A stretch of DNA of 64,000 nt from contig NC_092565.1 in assembly GCF_037975245.1 (NCBI RefSeq), positions 7,990,999 through 8,054,998 on the forward strand. Direction: 5' to 3'. This DNA comes from Apostichopus japonicus (lineage: Eukaryota > Echinodermata > Holothuroidea > Aspidochirotida > Stichopodidae). Below, piece after piece: positions 12,949 to 26,663 of the stretch. Numbering within the stretch: position 1 is the first letter of the stretch; each line of letters begins with the position of its first letter. Both the position numbers and the translations under genes were made by a program. Below the pieces are notes generated by a model, which had not been told where the DNA came from, searched no databases, and saw only the letters and a program-made list of their open reading frames with translations.

Positions 12949-15900
12949 ATGTTATCAAGATTCTCAACACAACTTGTAAGGTGGGGAAGCTCATCTGCTC
13001 GCCATCGCAGTACTGCAACTGCTGCAGCGCCCTCACTGAAACTGACCCCTGATCAGATTTATGCACGTGAGGACAAATACGGTGCGCATAACTACCACCC
13101 CCTGCCTGTAGCACTGGCCAAAGGAAAAGGTAAATACCATAACCAACAGCTTACATTGATCCGAAAGGGACATGAAATGAAGAAGGTGATATTGCATAAC
13201 ATTTCTAGAAAGCCTTTCAGTCATAAAACTTGATATTATATTACTCTCCTCTGTTAAATGTCTCCCTCTACAATAACACTATTTCATCTACTAGCAGTAT
13301 CAACCAAGTTTTAGTAGACCTTTGATGATACCTCTACCCCCCCTCCTCACCCTCCCATCCCCCTCCTGTTCCCCTCCTTTGATTTCCAGCTCATTATTTT
13401 TATCCTTCCAGAGTCCGGAGCAGATTACTAGACTTAAATACAAATGTTGTAGTTTCCTGTTTTTTTTGTTTTGTTTCTGTAGGTGTTTTTCTATGGGATG
13501 TTGAGGGCAAGAGGTATTTTGACTTTCTCAGTGCATACAGTGCTGTCAACCAAGGTCATTGCCATCCAAAGATTGTCCAAGCGTTACAGGATCAGGCAGA
13601 GACACTCTGTCTTACCTCAAGGGCATTCTACAATGACCAGCTTGGAGAATATGAAGAGTATGTCACCAAGCTGTGTGGCTTTGATAAGCTTCTTCCAATG
13701 AACACGGGTAAGTATTAGTTGCCATGGATATTTCAAATTTTGTACTGACCTACTTTCCATTTAAGGAAATGAGCATCGCTTTGTCTGTGTCTCTAACTTA
13801 TAACCCCATCAAAATTGTTCATGGACTGTTAATATTGAAAATTGCAAAACTGTCCAAAATGGAGATGCCAGCTCTGTTTGCATTTGTGCATCAGATCTTT
13901 TGTGACTTGTGGAGAAGTTTTTGTAGATATCGTCAGGGTGAGACATACAGCTCTGACATTGCGAACTAAAAGTTACGATGGGGCTATATCACAATAAGAT
14001 AAAAGGCATGTATATCAAGATCTTTAACATAGTAAACACTTTATTTAAAGTATCTAATGCAACTAGTGTTGTGCTGTAGTGCAATTTCACACAACCGGTA
14101 GTGTTGCAACATGAATCCTGGTATCTTAACTACAACCGGGATTTTCCTCAACTTTCATCTACTGTTAAAAGCACTTAGTTACAAGACTGTCAATGTCATA
14201 CATTCAATATGCATAGCCTAGGCTATGTACATACTCTTACACGCACGGTTATAAAAAATATATAAAAATATAACACGCTATATTAGGGCTTTTGTTTTTT
14301 AACGTACACTTTAAAAAAGAAAAGCACAAACCTTTGAAAAAAGCATCCCACACCATCCTTTATTCATACTTGACGTACAATATTAGATTAACACATTCGC
14401 ACATGGATTAAACTTGTAATCCGTACACAAACAGAAATTGGGGGTTCCCCACTATTCCATGATATTGGAATAGGGCAACCCTTCAAGTTTAAAAAGAGAG
14501 GGTAATGGTTGAGCACTGAGGATGAGTGTGGTTGAACTTCGACATTATCATCATATTACTGCATGTAAGTACATAAGAATGGATAGTTGGACACTGGACA
14601 AACTATTTTGTGAAACACAGGTAAACTATATACAATAAATGAGAGTACAAATAAAAACTCATACTTTGTTCCATCTGATGGTAATAATTTTTGCCGAATT
14701 ATTTCACAAACAGGGTAACCAAAAGTATATATCTGTTGTTTATTTTGTCAGGTGTTGAAGGCGGGGAGACTGCTTGTAAACTGGCCAGGAAGTGGGGATA
14801 TAATGTTAAGGGTGTTCCCAAAAATCAAGCGAAGATCATCGTTGCAGAGGGGAACTTCTGGGGTCGTACTCTTGCCGCTTGTTCCAGCTCGACCGATCCA
14901 GATTGTTATGAGGGGTTCGGTCCATTCATTCCTGGCTTTGAAATTATTCCATACAGCGATCTCAATGCCTTGGAAGTGAGTATCTTAAAAGATAAATGGA
15001 GGAAGGAGGAGGAGTAAAAGTGGCATGGGGAGAGGGAAGTTAAATATCTTACTTTGATCCATCCTTAGGTTGTCTCCACATGCCATTTACAATACAAACA
15101 CAAACATATAATGTATGCACAGGGGAAGCTTCAAGCATAAACCACTCTCCTCTTCAGGCAGGGAGTAGTCTATTACATATAACAAAGAGCTGATCCTTTT
15201 ACAATCCCTCCAATGTAACATGTCTGAGTTTAATAAACAATTGTAAAGGTGGGTGAGTTTACTGCTTAATATAGCTCCCAAGTAAGTTTGTTTTTCTCCT
15301 TTGTTAAACAAAATGAACATAGTTATGGCATGTGAACTTTTTCTCAGGTGATAGTACTTTGACTCTGACCTGGTATGATAGTAAACTTATGTAAAAAGTC
15401 AAGTAGTTTGTCCCTCTGTAATCACAATCTCAAAATTGGTAACATGTGGCACTCCCTGTTACCACAGTAACATTCATATAGCAGCCAGTCTATACAGTTG
15501 CTTGCTTACTAAGTTTAGCCTTTGAAAATGAATACCAATCTTATATGACCTGGTAGGTTTGGAATAAAACTGAATGAGTTTCCTTAAAAAGAATTGACTT
15601 ATAGGTTGTGTCCTGTACTGTGTAAAGTAGAAACACACATGTGCAAGAATGTAAATAGTTAATAATTAGTTAATAGTTAATTAGTTAATAGTTAATAATT
15701 TATAATTAATAGTAAATAGTTAATAGTTAATATTTAATAATTAGTTAATAGTTAATAATGGCACATAGGCCCAAAAGTTTTTTAGGTTGCATCCACCAAA
15801 CTTTGGACAACAAAAAAATAATGACAGGTAAGGTAACATATTGTACAACCAGTCTGTAATATTGGTCTATCAATTTTACATCTTTAATACATGAAATGCA

Positions 15901-18900
15901 ATGGTTTGAACATAAAAAAATAAACATATATGATATCACATCAAATATTGTCTAATGAAAACCTCAATGACAATGAGTAATTAGCAGTTACCATGTATCA
16001 TATTGACTGGTTAAGAATTGTATGGCACATTAACAGAAAAAGAACAGAAAATAATTATGATTTTCTACATAAGATGCGACTAGAGTGTACATGACAACCA
16101 ACCCTGTTTATTCATAACTGTATGAAATTTAATTTGCAATAAATGTAATAAGCAATTCTAGTATTTATCAGGAAACTGCATCACTTTTGAACGGTTAAAT
16201 GAATATACCCTCATTTTTGTTGTTGTTCCGTTTGCACAAAGAGGTTACTATGATCCAAATTTAAAATTTATTACAGGCTGCAGAGCACATTGGTAAGGAA
16301 TTAGCAGGTCATCTAATTAATGAAACATTTAGCATTTAGCAGGAGAACTTGTTCCAAATAGCCATCCTGTTTAGTATTTGCTCACAAACCATTTGTGGAG
16401 TGTAATTTGGGGCCCTCTTATCTTATATGGTAAACTCACTTTAGAATGTTCGACATTTCCTTTTTACTAGTATGTTGAAATCCCAGTCCGTATGATATCA
16501 CAAATATATTATGACGTTCAGTTGTAATATGGGTAGTACCTGTTTTATTGTGTTCAAATGTCTGACTGTTTAACTTGAAGTTGACATCTCTTTAATTTAT
16601 GCTTCTCCAACTTTATAATAATTAACATGTTAAACTCATCCAAGTGAATATGCATGGTTGACTGTCTGAAAAGCTTGTTGTCTGTCTGACAAGCCCAGTA
16701 ATGCTGAAGTATTGCCCACCTCTCTCAAACCAGCAGCATCCAAATGGAGACACACTCCCGATGCAGTTGTGTGGATTGAACAAAGAAGTATTCTATAAAC
16801 CCCCTAAGAGTACAGTAAAGAGATCATTGACCCCCATGGTTAACTTCAGTAACTGCGTTTTAAAACTACTATATACCTACTACTAATGGCTATACGACTT
16901 GATTGCAAAGATGCCTTGCAGAACAGTGACCACACCTAAAGGTTTTTTACTACCCAACCCTGAGTAATTAAGTACCAATAACTGTTCTATTCTCATTTCT
17001 TTCGACTTTGCAATTACATAAGAATGAACTGAAACTAGTTTGACTTAACACTGACCCATGAAGCCCAAAAGAAATAGCACAAATTGTCAGATAACTGTGT
17101 TCAATCTGCACCATGTTAATTAAAATATTTATGTGTAGTTGGTCAAACATTGTGCCCAAATGTCTTGTTCAAACAAGCCGTGTAAATTTAGATATTTCAC
17201 ACCAAAATTCACATTCTAACAAAAGACATGGCCACTTGTTCGAGGGACGGCCTCGAAAGGAACTTTGGTCCTCTGAATAAAAGTATGGATGTCTTGGATG
17301 ACCACCGTTTAAAAATTTGCCTTGGCATGTGATATTTTCTTTTTTTCTGCAAGTTGGTACCATGTATCAATTTAGAGAATGTGGACCATCCCTTGAGCAT
17401 TGCTACTTGTTGTTAACAATAATATGTTTGGTTTGAAATGTTTCTATTTCTAGAAAGCGTGCCAAGACCCAAATGTTGTAGCTTTTATGATAGAGCCCAT
17501 ACAGGGAGAGGCTGGAGTTTACGTTCCCCATGAGGGGTACATGAAGGGCGTCAGGGACATCTGCACCAAGCATAATGTAAGTATACAACTGTTTATCGGT
17601 CAACAGTGTTGCTACCGAAACCAACGCTATCATTGGTTCATGTTAGGAGGTTCAATAGTTTTTATTCAGCAAGGGAGGGGTGGGGGGATGGGAGGAGTTT
17701 GTGACTGTTATCTCGCACATAGACCAGTAGGGATGGTTGGTTTGTGTCTCCCTTCCAGCTTAGACAATTCACAATGTAACTTCAGTTTGTTGCATTGATG
17801 TCTCAACAAATGTTGAACAGAGATAATCATGTTTGTATGATCTGTTTCATTTTGAAGTCTAGTGCAGTATTTGTCACTGGGATTTTAATACCTGCGTCCA
17901 CGAGATGAGGCATCTTAAAATTGTTTGGGTAGGCTCAGTGAAAACTTGCGTCTAGGCCTGATGTCCTCCATGAAAACATACCCTTAAAATACCTCTGTAG
18001 GAACACACAATACTTAGTTATTATGACCCTGATAATACGCGGGCATGTGAGTACAAATTTTGGCTGTAGACTAGATACCATATGTGCAGGCCTGGATGGC
18101 ATGCAATGCACACTGCTGTACGGTATACAACTCCAATGCAAAGAGTCTATGGTTATGTTGTAGGCTGTGATTGTCGGGAATCAAATTAAACCAGTGTCTA
18201 GTCAAAAAATGCCAGCATACTAATAAATTAAATTTTTAACTAATTTAACTGAGCCCTTCAAATGCTGTGTGCATATACGCTGTGAATGTCGGTATTCAAG
18301 TAGAACCATCATTCACCCTGGATGCTTTGCAGTATTTCCAAACAACCAACTAAATTATAAATTATAGTATGTGAATAAGGGGTTAATCAACGGTCTAGCG
18401 TGCGTTACTCACAGGATTAATGTACGATCGGGGGATAATGCAAGCGATGCACGAGGGCGGAGCCCGAGTGCATCCAGCGATAGCATTAACACCCGGAGTG
18501 CATTAATCATGTGAGTAACGCATGCTACACCATTGATTAACCCCATTCATTCATACACTACCATTTGTGTGGAGGAAAAATCTTAAAACAAAACAGTTTT
18601 GGTTACATATAACCAAAGATTTTATTAAAGTGGTGCCCCGTAATTTTACCGTGCGTTACTCACAGGATTAACCACGGTCAGCTGACCTGAATGGACCAAT
18701 AGGATTTAGGAATCTTTACTAAGTATGAATGAAAAACTCTTTACGCACTGTCGATATCTCAAACTTCAATGGCTACTTTTGACGATGCATGGAATCCAGT
18801 AGTTTACACACGACAATGGGTAAGGGACTATAAGCCAATCAATTCACGAGAAATATGGAAAACCATCATTGGGTTATTTTAGCATGAAATCTCAGTAATA

Positions 18901-21900
18901 GAAAATGTTAGCACTGCACCGAACCAACGCGCAGTTGATTCATTATGATTTTATTTGTTTTTAAACAATTATCTGTAGGGTTGGAAGAAATTTCATTTTT
19001 TTTTTAGAAGAAGTGGTTGTTTGTTGAAAAGAAAGAAAGATGTTCATTCACAATGTGTTTAGTTCCGATTGGCATAGGCCTAGTTGTGAGTGTGGTCACT
19101 TGTGGTTTGTTTCTCAAAAACATATGGTTGCTTCCATCGGACGCTAGCAGCTTGAATATATTTCGTCCCTGGCTTAATCACTGCATCCTGGGCGCAGAAT
19201 CCTGCATTCATAACAATGCTGCTGGTGCACCTTTTTGGGAAGAGAAGGGAAACTGTTGATAAAGGTTGTATAAATTACTGCACTACAAACTGCATAGATT
19301 TTTTTTTTAAATGATTACACTACAAACTTTTGGGAGGTGAAATTTGTCATGAAAGCAACCAGCTACCTCAAATTTCATCTTTTTTTTATCTTCATTTTTT
19401 GTTCATCTTAATTCTTGCTTGCACAGGTTTTATTTATCGCTGACGAGATACAGACTGGGCTAGCAAGGACAGGAAAGTTCCTTTGCGTGGACCACGAGAA
19501 TGTCAAGCCAGATATGTTGATCCTGGGAAAAGCCCTTTCCGGAGGCATGTACCCGGTACGTCTCTAGTTAAGCCACTAATATTTATTTTTGAAATTATGA
19601 AAATATGCATATTTGCTCCCAGCTGTGGCATAAATGCTCTTAACAGTTACTGTGTGAATCCATTTGTTAGTGTGCCTGTTAAACGTAAATATTTTTGGTT
19701 TATAAATTTCTGCATTGTATCAAATCAAACTGGTCCGTTTGCTGGACACATGTTATGGAAGGTACTTTTGCTTCTGGTTATTATGTTACTTGAAATTGTT
19801 GATAAAGATTGCCACTCAACTAGTAGGGCTTAATCAGTTCGAGTCACTCCAAGATTAATGTATGTCATCCAATTACAGAGTTGTTGACAATTGAAAATTC
19901 ATAATCATGGACGTTAAATATGAATTTAAGAGACTGACTTCGGTCAGCTTGCAGCTTTGATAAGCCAGTGAGGCTTCTTCGCGGGTTCCTGCTTGCAGGA
20001 GGATCTGAAATACATACATACATACATAAATAATATCTCCGTTGTTACAGCCCGAAGCATGTATATTGAGAGGTCACCAGTGTGGTTCCGCGTCGAACCA
20101 ACAGGCCTTCCTCTTTCAACATTTTTGTATCATTCTGGGACTCTTGTGAAACACCGTTTGCTAATATCTAGAACAATATTGTAGGTTTTTATACAATACA
20201 ATGAGGGCTAAGCTCTCATTGCAAATAATCATGAAAGCTGCACCAAATTTTGAAAGCTCAGCTTGATACTTCATTGTTTTCCTGTTGAGATTTGAATGTG
20301 ACATTTATTATTCTTCTGTTTGTAGGTTTCAGCAGTACTAGCCAATGATGAGGTGATGTTAACCATTAAACCAGGAGAGCATGGATCCACGTACGGTGGT
20401 AATCCCATCGCGTGTAGAGTTGCAAAGGTGGCCTTAGAGGTAAAGTTATGTAGGGGCATCAATAAAGGAGATAAATTAAACTTAGAACCATATATTTTTT
20501 ATATGTCATGTTGAGTACTTGTCATTCTTAAATTTGGACCATTTATGAGTACTAAATGAGTCTGTCAATGGTGGAAACATATATCTCACAAGTACTGTAA
20601 ACTTGCTTCAAAGCACTCCTTCTGACAGCATGAACAGGTTAGTATAATTTGTCTGATAGAACACATGATATTCATATTGTACATACTGCCTGTACAATTG
20701 CTTTGAAGCAGGATACGAACGTTCAATTTATAGAAAATTGTCCCAATTTTGAGTGAATAGTTCACTCGATTAACCACATCCTTTTTGGCAGGATCCATCG
20801 GAAATGTTCCTTTTTGTGAAGGACATATGTGTATGAAGTGTGTTATTTTGTTCATGGCATGCACATTTTGTAGGATATAGCCTTATGCACAGATAACTGA
20901 TAATAAGGCGATTACTGGTGATTGTTCATGACTATTCATAGGTAGGCATGACAGCTAATGACTATTCATACATTCCTTGCATTGAGAGTTCATTGAATAT
21001 CAATAGACTTTTGATAGCCAGACTTTGTGGCTGTGATTTTCTCTGTGCTCTTACACCTGTTGTTAATTGTGATTGTTAAACTTTGTCTTTTGAATACCTT
21101 CTTAGAGAAAGCATGTATTCTCTGTGTACTGGAAGCCTATTAATTAGTGACTGTACAGTTAATTGAGGTACCTTGTCTGTTGTTTTGGTTTTTCTTCCAG
21201 GCTTTATCTTGGATGCCTTTTCTTTAAAAGTATCCTGTCTTATAGACAGTTTTTTTTTTTATGCCGAGACTTTCCTTAACATGTCTCTTGCCTTGTGGAC
21301 ATTAAGACTAGTTATTTTTGGCCATGTGTGGTAGGTATTATCTCATTGCTGTACTTTGATATACATTCCAGCTGTACCCTGTTCTGTAAGGTGTAAATTA
21401 TTTATTCCTTTTGTGTGTGTTTGTTGCTCTGTCATTTCTCATTCTGTGTATGTTAAATCTGTTCTTTAGTTATGTGCTCTTGCAAGCACAGTGAAGTGGA
21501 ACAACAGAAGACCTGATTATTTAATTGATAACTAACAATTAATTGGTCGTATTGGTAACTTTCAGGTAGAACGTTAATTTCATTCACTTGTTCTAATATT
21601 GTAATTAATTTTACTCTCTTTAATAAAAGTCACTAAAGCAATTTTGAGAAAGAACAAAGCTGATGGCCTTTAACTATCCCCTATAAAGTTGTGACAGCTT
21701 TTGTTTATTTTTTAAATCAAGTATCTCCTCGCTGTTTCCAGATTTGGTTAAATTTCATATTTCTGTACTACATACTGGATATGTGCATTTTGGGATTTTT
21801 CTTCACCTGGTGCCTTTTGAACCAAGTAATTTAATCACCAGAAATTCTACAAGTCAAGTTCTATTCACCCACAGTATATGTTGCATATATATATATATAT

Positions 21901-23619
21901 ATATATATATCGGATCGTGTCATGTTGTTGTGCAATGCTTGTAATCTTATTATCCGATTTTTTTGATGGACACTTTTATTGTTCCCTATTGGTCAGTACC
22001 AATTGCTACCATTAAGTTTAGGGTTTTCATAACTGCAGTACTTCAAAAATATTCAGATTAATATAAGTGTTTCTATATATATATATATATATATTTTTTT
22101 TACTTCCTTGGACAGGTCTTACTTGAAGAAAATATGACAGAGAATGCCCAGAAGATGGGAGAGATATTGAGAAGTGAATTACTGAAGCTGGATAAAGATA
22201 TTGTTACATTGGTCAGAGGAAAAGGTTTACTAAATGCGATTGTCATCAAGGAAACCAAAGGTAAAGATCTACTTGCATCAACGCTGTCAGTAACATGAGC
22301 CATACTTAACAACCGACTTAACGCAAGTCCTCGTACCCTTGCTCTAGTATAGTTAGTGGTATTGGTACCTTGTGGTCGTGGATCTGTAATTGTATGTGTC
22401 CTTGGGCATTTCTTTAAATCTAGAGATTATAATGCTATATATGTAGTTATGGTACTCACACTGTGTGGTACTCGTATGTGTACTCATACCATAAGGCAGC
22501 AGGCTTGTATTGAGTCCCATACTGGTAGCCATATTCTAGCATAGTTACATTTACCTGTCACAATCATGGATTGGTACTTGTATGCATACTTGGGCATTTT
22601 GTAAATCTACTGTAGAGACAACAGTGCTATATAAATTCTAGTACTCGGGCTTGGAGCTGTGTTACTGGTACTCATACCATGGGACATTGCATTTGTACTT
22701 GCAGTTGCAGTTGTTCTGGGTAATACAAGCTTCCTTAACAGTTGTCAGTTCTATTTTGTAGATGGAAATATTTGTAGATGGAAATATCTGTAGATGGAAA
22801 TAATAGGTGGTGGAAGCACAAAAGGCCTAATGTCAGGTCATCCTACTTTGATTGTTTGCAATCTTGTTTTAATACTTTACTCAAATGATTACAGAAATTG
22901 GAAACTTAAGCCACAGACATTAAAGCTGCTTTAAAGTCCAGGTTGTCGCAGGCTCAACCAGTAGACTCGCTGAAATAAAAATTGACCATGTAGCTTTTGC
23001 AGTAAACTGAAACATTTACCAATTTTTCCATCAACTAAGGTCACATATTGCAATTGACATACTTTATAAGCACTGGTTCAGTCCTTAAAAGTATGGTTAA
23101 AAGAACTGAATGAAAAGGAGAGCATACACTAAATCATCTCGGTGAGATTTTGGATGCAATTTTTACATCAACTTGTTTGAGTTAATTGAAATGTTACTGG
23201 TCATAAGTGAACTTGAGCAAACAGGTGTGATGTCTGTCATTTAAGTTAGATACTGAGATCAAATGATTTCTTTTTCCCCTTATCAAATCATTGTTGGATT
23301 ATCTCACAGGAATGCCTAGAATTTTGTTCCACTTTCATCAGGCAGTAAATAAAAATGTTCACATGGGAGTGTCCTTTCTAGATCATCCAGCCCTATATAT
23401 CTTTAGGTAAGAGATGTGTATAAAGTTTGGCTGCTTCTCCCTCTCTATTGAACAGATTACGATGCTTGGAAGATGTGTATGAAGTTAAGGGACAACGGCC
23501 TGCTAGCCAAGCCTACTCACGGTGACATCATTAGATTTGCGCCACCGCTGTGCATCACCGAGGAAGAAATATACGAGAGCGCAGACATCATCAAGAGATC
23601 AGTGGAGTCATTCCTTTGA
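12949..23619 (+). CDS. OAT: Ornithine aminotransferase, mitochondrial
   Basis: PLP-dependent enzyme converting ornithine and 2-oxoglutarate to glutamate-5-semialdehyde and glutamate in the mitochondrial matrix. Coding exons: 12949-13129, 13483-13707, 14752-14975, 17454-17576, 19427-19555, 20326-20439, 22116-22260, 23456-23619; all GT-AG, phases agree, total 434 residues against about 439 in human. The N-terminus ([20 protein letters not shown]) is Arg/Ser-rich without acids, as in a matrix-targeting peptide. Diagnostic blocks: [76 protein letters not shown] with the cofactor Asp at residue 257, [12 protein letters not shown] with the Schiff-base Lys at 286, HGSTYGGNP, and a C-terminus ending SVESFL. 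No break is seen. A paralogous class-III aminotransferase is unlikely given near-continuous similarity to OAT. Confidence 0.97.
14000..14740. other. OAT intron between exons 13483-13707 and 14752-14975
   Basis: AT-rich, non-coding. I see no transposon ends; the repeated ACAACCGG (about 14093 and 14133) is too short to interpret. Confidence 0.3.
15655..15760. repeat. AT-rich minisatellite in OAT intron
   Basis: Degenerate tandem copies of TTAATAGTTAA/TAATAATTAG over about 105 bases, inside the intron after the 14752-14975 exon. The remainder of this intron (14976-17453) is AT-rich and shows no coding exon. Confidence 0.8.
18365..18560. mobile_element. Palindromic (fold-back) miniature element in OAT intron
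   Basis: The two arms are inverted copies: 18379-18422 (GGGGTTAATCAACGGT then TAGCGTGCGTTACTCAC) pairs with 18500-18543 with only a few mismatches, and a looser inverted match carries the arms out to about 18365 and 18560. The centre carries GCACGAGGGCGGAGCCCGAG. No protein is encoded. A further partial arm, CGTGCGTTACTCACAGG, lies at about 18651 in the same orientation as the left arm, so fragments of the family are clustered. No target duplication could be fixed, so the superfamily is open. Confidence 0.7.
19841..20028 (+). repeat. SINE-like dispersed repeat, copy 1
   Basis: About 190 bases ending in an (ATAC)n tail, closely matched by 60173-60375 in the same orientation. Shared blocks include TTCATAATCATGGACGTTAA, GACTGACTTCGGTCAGCTTG and TTCCTGCTTGCAGGAGGATC. 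A simple-repeat tail and dispersed copies fit a SINE or SINE 3' part, but I see no A/B boxes. It lies in the OAT intron between 19555 and 20326. Confidence 0.7.
20440..22115. other. OAT intron with TA microsatellites
   Basis: Non-coding intron. (TA)n tracts lie at about 21884-21911 and 22074-22094, the second just before the acceptor of exon 22116-22260. No transposon ends seen. Confidence 0.5.
22757..22803. repeat. Short tandem repeat in OAT intron
   Basis: Three copies of about 16 bases, GTAGATGGAAATATYT, in the intron between 22260 and 23456. The rest of the intron is unremarkable. Confidence 0.7.
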
Positions 23620-26164
23620 GCGAGTTTGCGAAGCATGCAAGGTCACATAATGGGGTTTAATGTAAGTCTCGGCTGCTTTCCTTCTAATTGGACGTCTGCT
23701 ATCGGATGCGCGGGTAAATTCCCAAGTAATAAATTCTCTCTAGTCCCGGCCAGGCATTGTAATGTAAACGTAAGATCCTTGTGAGGCGATTGATACGCAT
23801 GAGCAAGTATCTGTGATGAATTACTCTTGCTGTGATCGTTAATAGATTGCATGCAAGTTATTTTGTCAACTGTTAAGTAGCAGGTGATTTTTATGTCAAG
23901 ATCAGTATTGCTTTAAAGCAGTTTAACTTTAACTTTCATTGGAGGGTCAACTTCGGTGTCTGGCAAAATAGTGATGCTGTGATATCTTTACAAACTTGCT
24001 CATGTGGTTTATAGTAACCATGGAATTTAAAAAATTTTTAATTCTAAATACCCTACTAATATACCGATAGCCTTGAATTTATCTAGGTCAGCTTTTATTC
24101 TTCTCACAGAACAGGCGATCTACATTGTTTATGAACTCAATAACTCTGGATCAGAATTGTTCTTACGGACTTGAATTGCAGTTTTCTTTATTTTATTTTT
24201 TTATTCAGATCTATAAAAAGATAATACATTCGTAAGTGTAGGTGAACTTCTGCTATGAGACCTGAAAGTACAGCAGTTCGAACCATTTGACTGACAGTTG
24301 TGCAAGAGAAATACATCTCTTGGATCACGTAATTTGAGATTAGGGTGCACTCTCCCCCTTTTGAATGTCATCAGAGCACGGACAGAAAAATAATGCTTTG
24401 CAGCACTGTTAATTGGTCCCATAGCAACACCTGTAAAGAACTTTATCCTGAAATAATCATTTTTCTTTCTGGATACCATTTAAATTTGCTTTCGTAAAGA
24501 TGAAGGAAAATCACTGTGTTTCTATAAAAAATTTCAACATCTGATATCTGCTCTCTGTAGTGGCTTGGTAATTTTGACCAAAAAAAAATAATAATAATAA
24601 GGTATACACATCTAAACTTGATCTGTTGTTGGTTTAGCAATCTGCACGAATTTATCTTGATCTGGAAAAGCCTCTTCTAAATTAAACAACTGGTGAAGCG
24701 AAGTTTCAGATTGTGAAGGAAATCACCGACTTTGAGATTACCTGGCTGTTAGCATATCGATGAGTCGTAGTGATGCCTGCAGTCGAAATTATTAGCAAAA
24801 GGAATGGAACTACGTCGGTGTGATTTGTTAAGCTTCATCATAATAAGTTCATCATAATAAGTTCATCATAATAAGTTCATCATAATAGCATGCTAAGTTC
24901 TTTATGTAAATTACATTCTATGAATGTGTTTTTAAGCCAGTTACTATATTTACATGCACCAATGTCAAAATAACTTTTACTTTCATGTAATATTATTCCT
25001 CGCGCCAAACAATCTTTGCCTTCTGAAGTAGACTAATAATGTTGTTCGCTAATTCAACTATAACCTGTCGAAATAACAAGTGTCAATAAAAACAAATTGA
25101 AGTGTCATAAGTAGAGCTCATCTAGACAACATTTTAGTATGTCGCTATAGAAATGAAAGTGGGGGGGGGGGGAGAGAATGGAAACTGCTTATGCATTTAT
25201 ATGAGGCTGAAAACTAAAACTGATATTTCTTTTAAGTGTAATGTTTTGTTCTTCATCGTTATTACCCAATCATTGGATTAAAACATACCTTGTTTCACCA
25301 TTTTCCTATCTTTTTGCAAACATGCTATTCCTTTTGGTTTGTTTTCCTTGGAGCATATTTGTTTTATTCTCTTATCAAATTGATGCATAGACTTGCTAAA
25401 ATGACAGCTGACAGTCTTTGCAGCAGAAGGTTGTGGAACACATTGTCGGATACAACTTTGCAGGGCTTTGAGTAATTTTACAGTGAGCGTATGCTTTATT
25501 GGACTCTTTATTGAGCATATCACAGGCATGATTATCATGATTAATTGTGTGGGGGGTTCTTTTGTCTTCCAATACCTTAAATATTTGTTCATCCTTCCTG
25601 ATATAACAGCTTAGCTTTGTCTTGAAATACAGTGATTTACTTCAAACAAGTTTTGCTTTCTTATGTTTGTTGTCCATGTCTGGGATGTGTCTTTATGACA
25701 CATATATCTATCTCCTCCTCCCCCCACCCATCCCCCCACCCCACCCTCTACTCCCATTCCTGCCATGGCATGCATCTCAAACTTATGACAGTGTTCCTGA
25801 AAATGTTGTAACTTGCCTATGTTGATACAGTTTTGTATATAAAAAAATTTAAAAGCAAATGCATCATATCTGGATAAAAAAGACCAACATGTTTAATATT
25901 GACAGCAGCACACGAATAAAGATGCATAGAAAACGGCCCCGTCATTCTGTTCTAACTCTTTAAAAAGATCTTTTAATTATTGAAGTAGATCAACAAACAA
26001 CAATGGATGTGAATTTATGAATGAATTAAAAACAAGAAACAAAAATCAATATAATGATCTGTGTAAGATACATCTAATACTGCAGTCTGTATGTGACTAT
26101 CAATGCATTGATTGGAAATACATCATCCATATGGCAGAAGAAAGCTGGGCAGCAAAATAACGTT
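23620..26164 (+). other. OAT 3' UTR and downstream spacer
   Basis: No further exon. Candidate poly(A) signals AATAAA at 25085-25090 and 25915-25920 would give a 3' UTR of about 1.5 or 2.3 kb; which is used cannot be told. A four-copy tandem of TTCATCATAATAAG lies at 24835-24890, and G and C runs lie near 25161 and 25720. Confidence 0.4.
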
Positions 26165-26663
26165 TTAGAATTGGGAATTTTGGAATAGGGTGTTGGGTGG
26201 GGTGTGGGGGGGGGGGGCAAAAACCTGATTTATGATTAATGAAAAAATTAGAAATCACATAGACAAAGAGCCTTCCCCGGTCAGATAATTAGACGAAATT
26301 GGTGTATAACAAAAACAAGGGTTTCTTCTAATTTTATTGTCGATGGGTGTTTCAGAGAGGACAAGAGGGGCTGAAAAGAGGGGGTTTTCCAAATTGTAGA
26401 CTTATTTCCATCGGGTCCTTTGGGACCACGCATCTCCCAAACGGAAGCAGATATATATGTGGGAGCTGCAGATTTGTGCTCCTGAGCATCGATTACTCCC
26501 TGTTACGTCATTTGGGCGAAATCGATTTGGGGCCAAGTTTGGCAAAAACTGCAAATCAGGTTTTTTGCCCCCCACAAAACACCCAATTCCAAAATAAACT
26601 TCAGATTCGTAATCAGCGTGTCGCGAACTACCAGAAAAGATACACATTTGTCGCCTTTGCGAC

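Noticed and set aside
16277-16292. A 16-base exon-like block (TTACAG acceptor, GTAAGG donor) in an OAT intron
   Set aside because: Including it would break the reading phase, and residues before and after (NALE then KACQDPN) already align directly with OAT.
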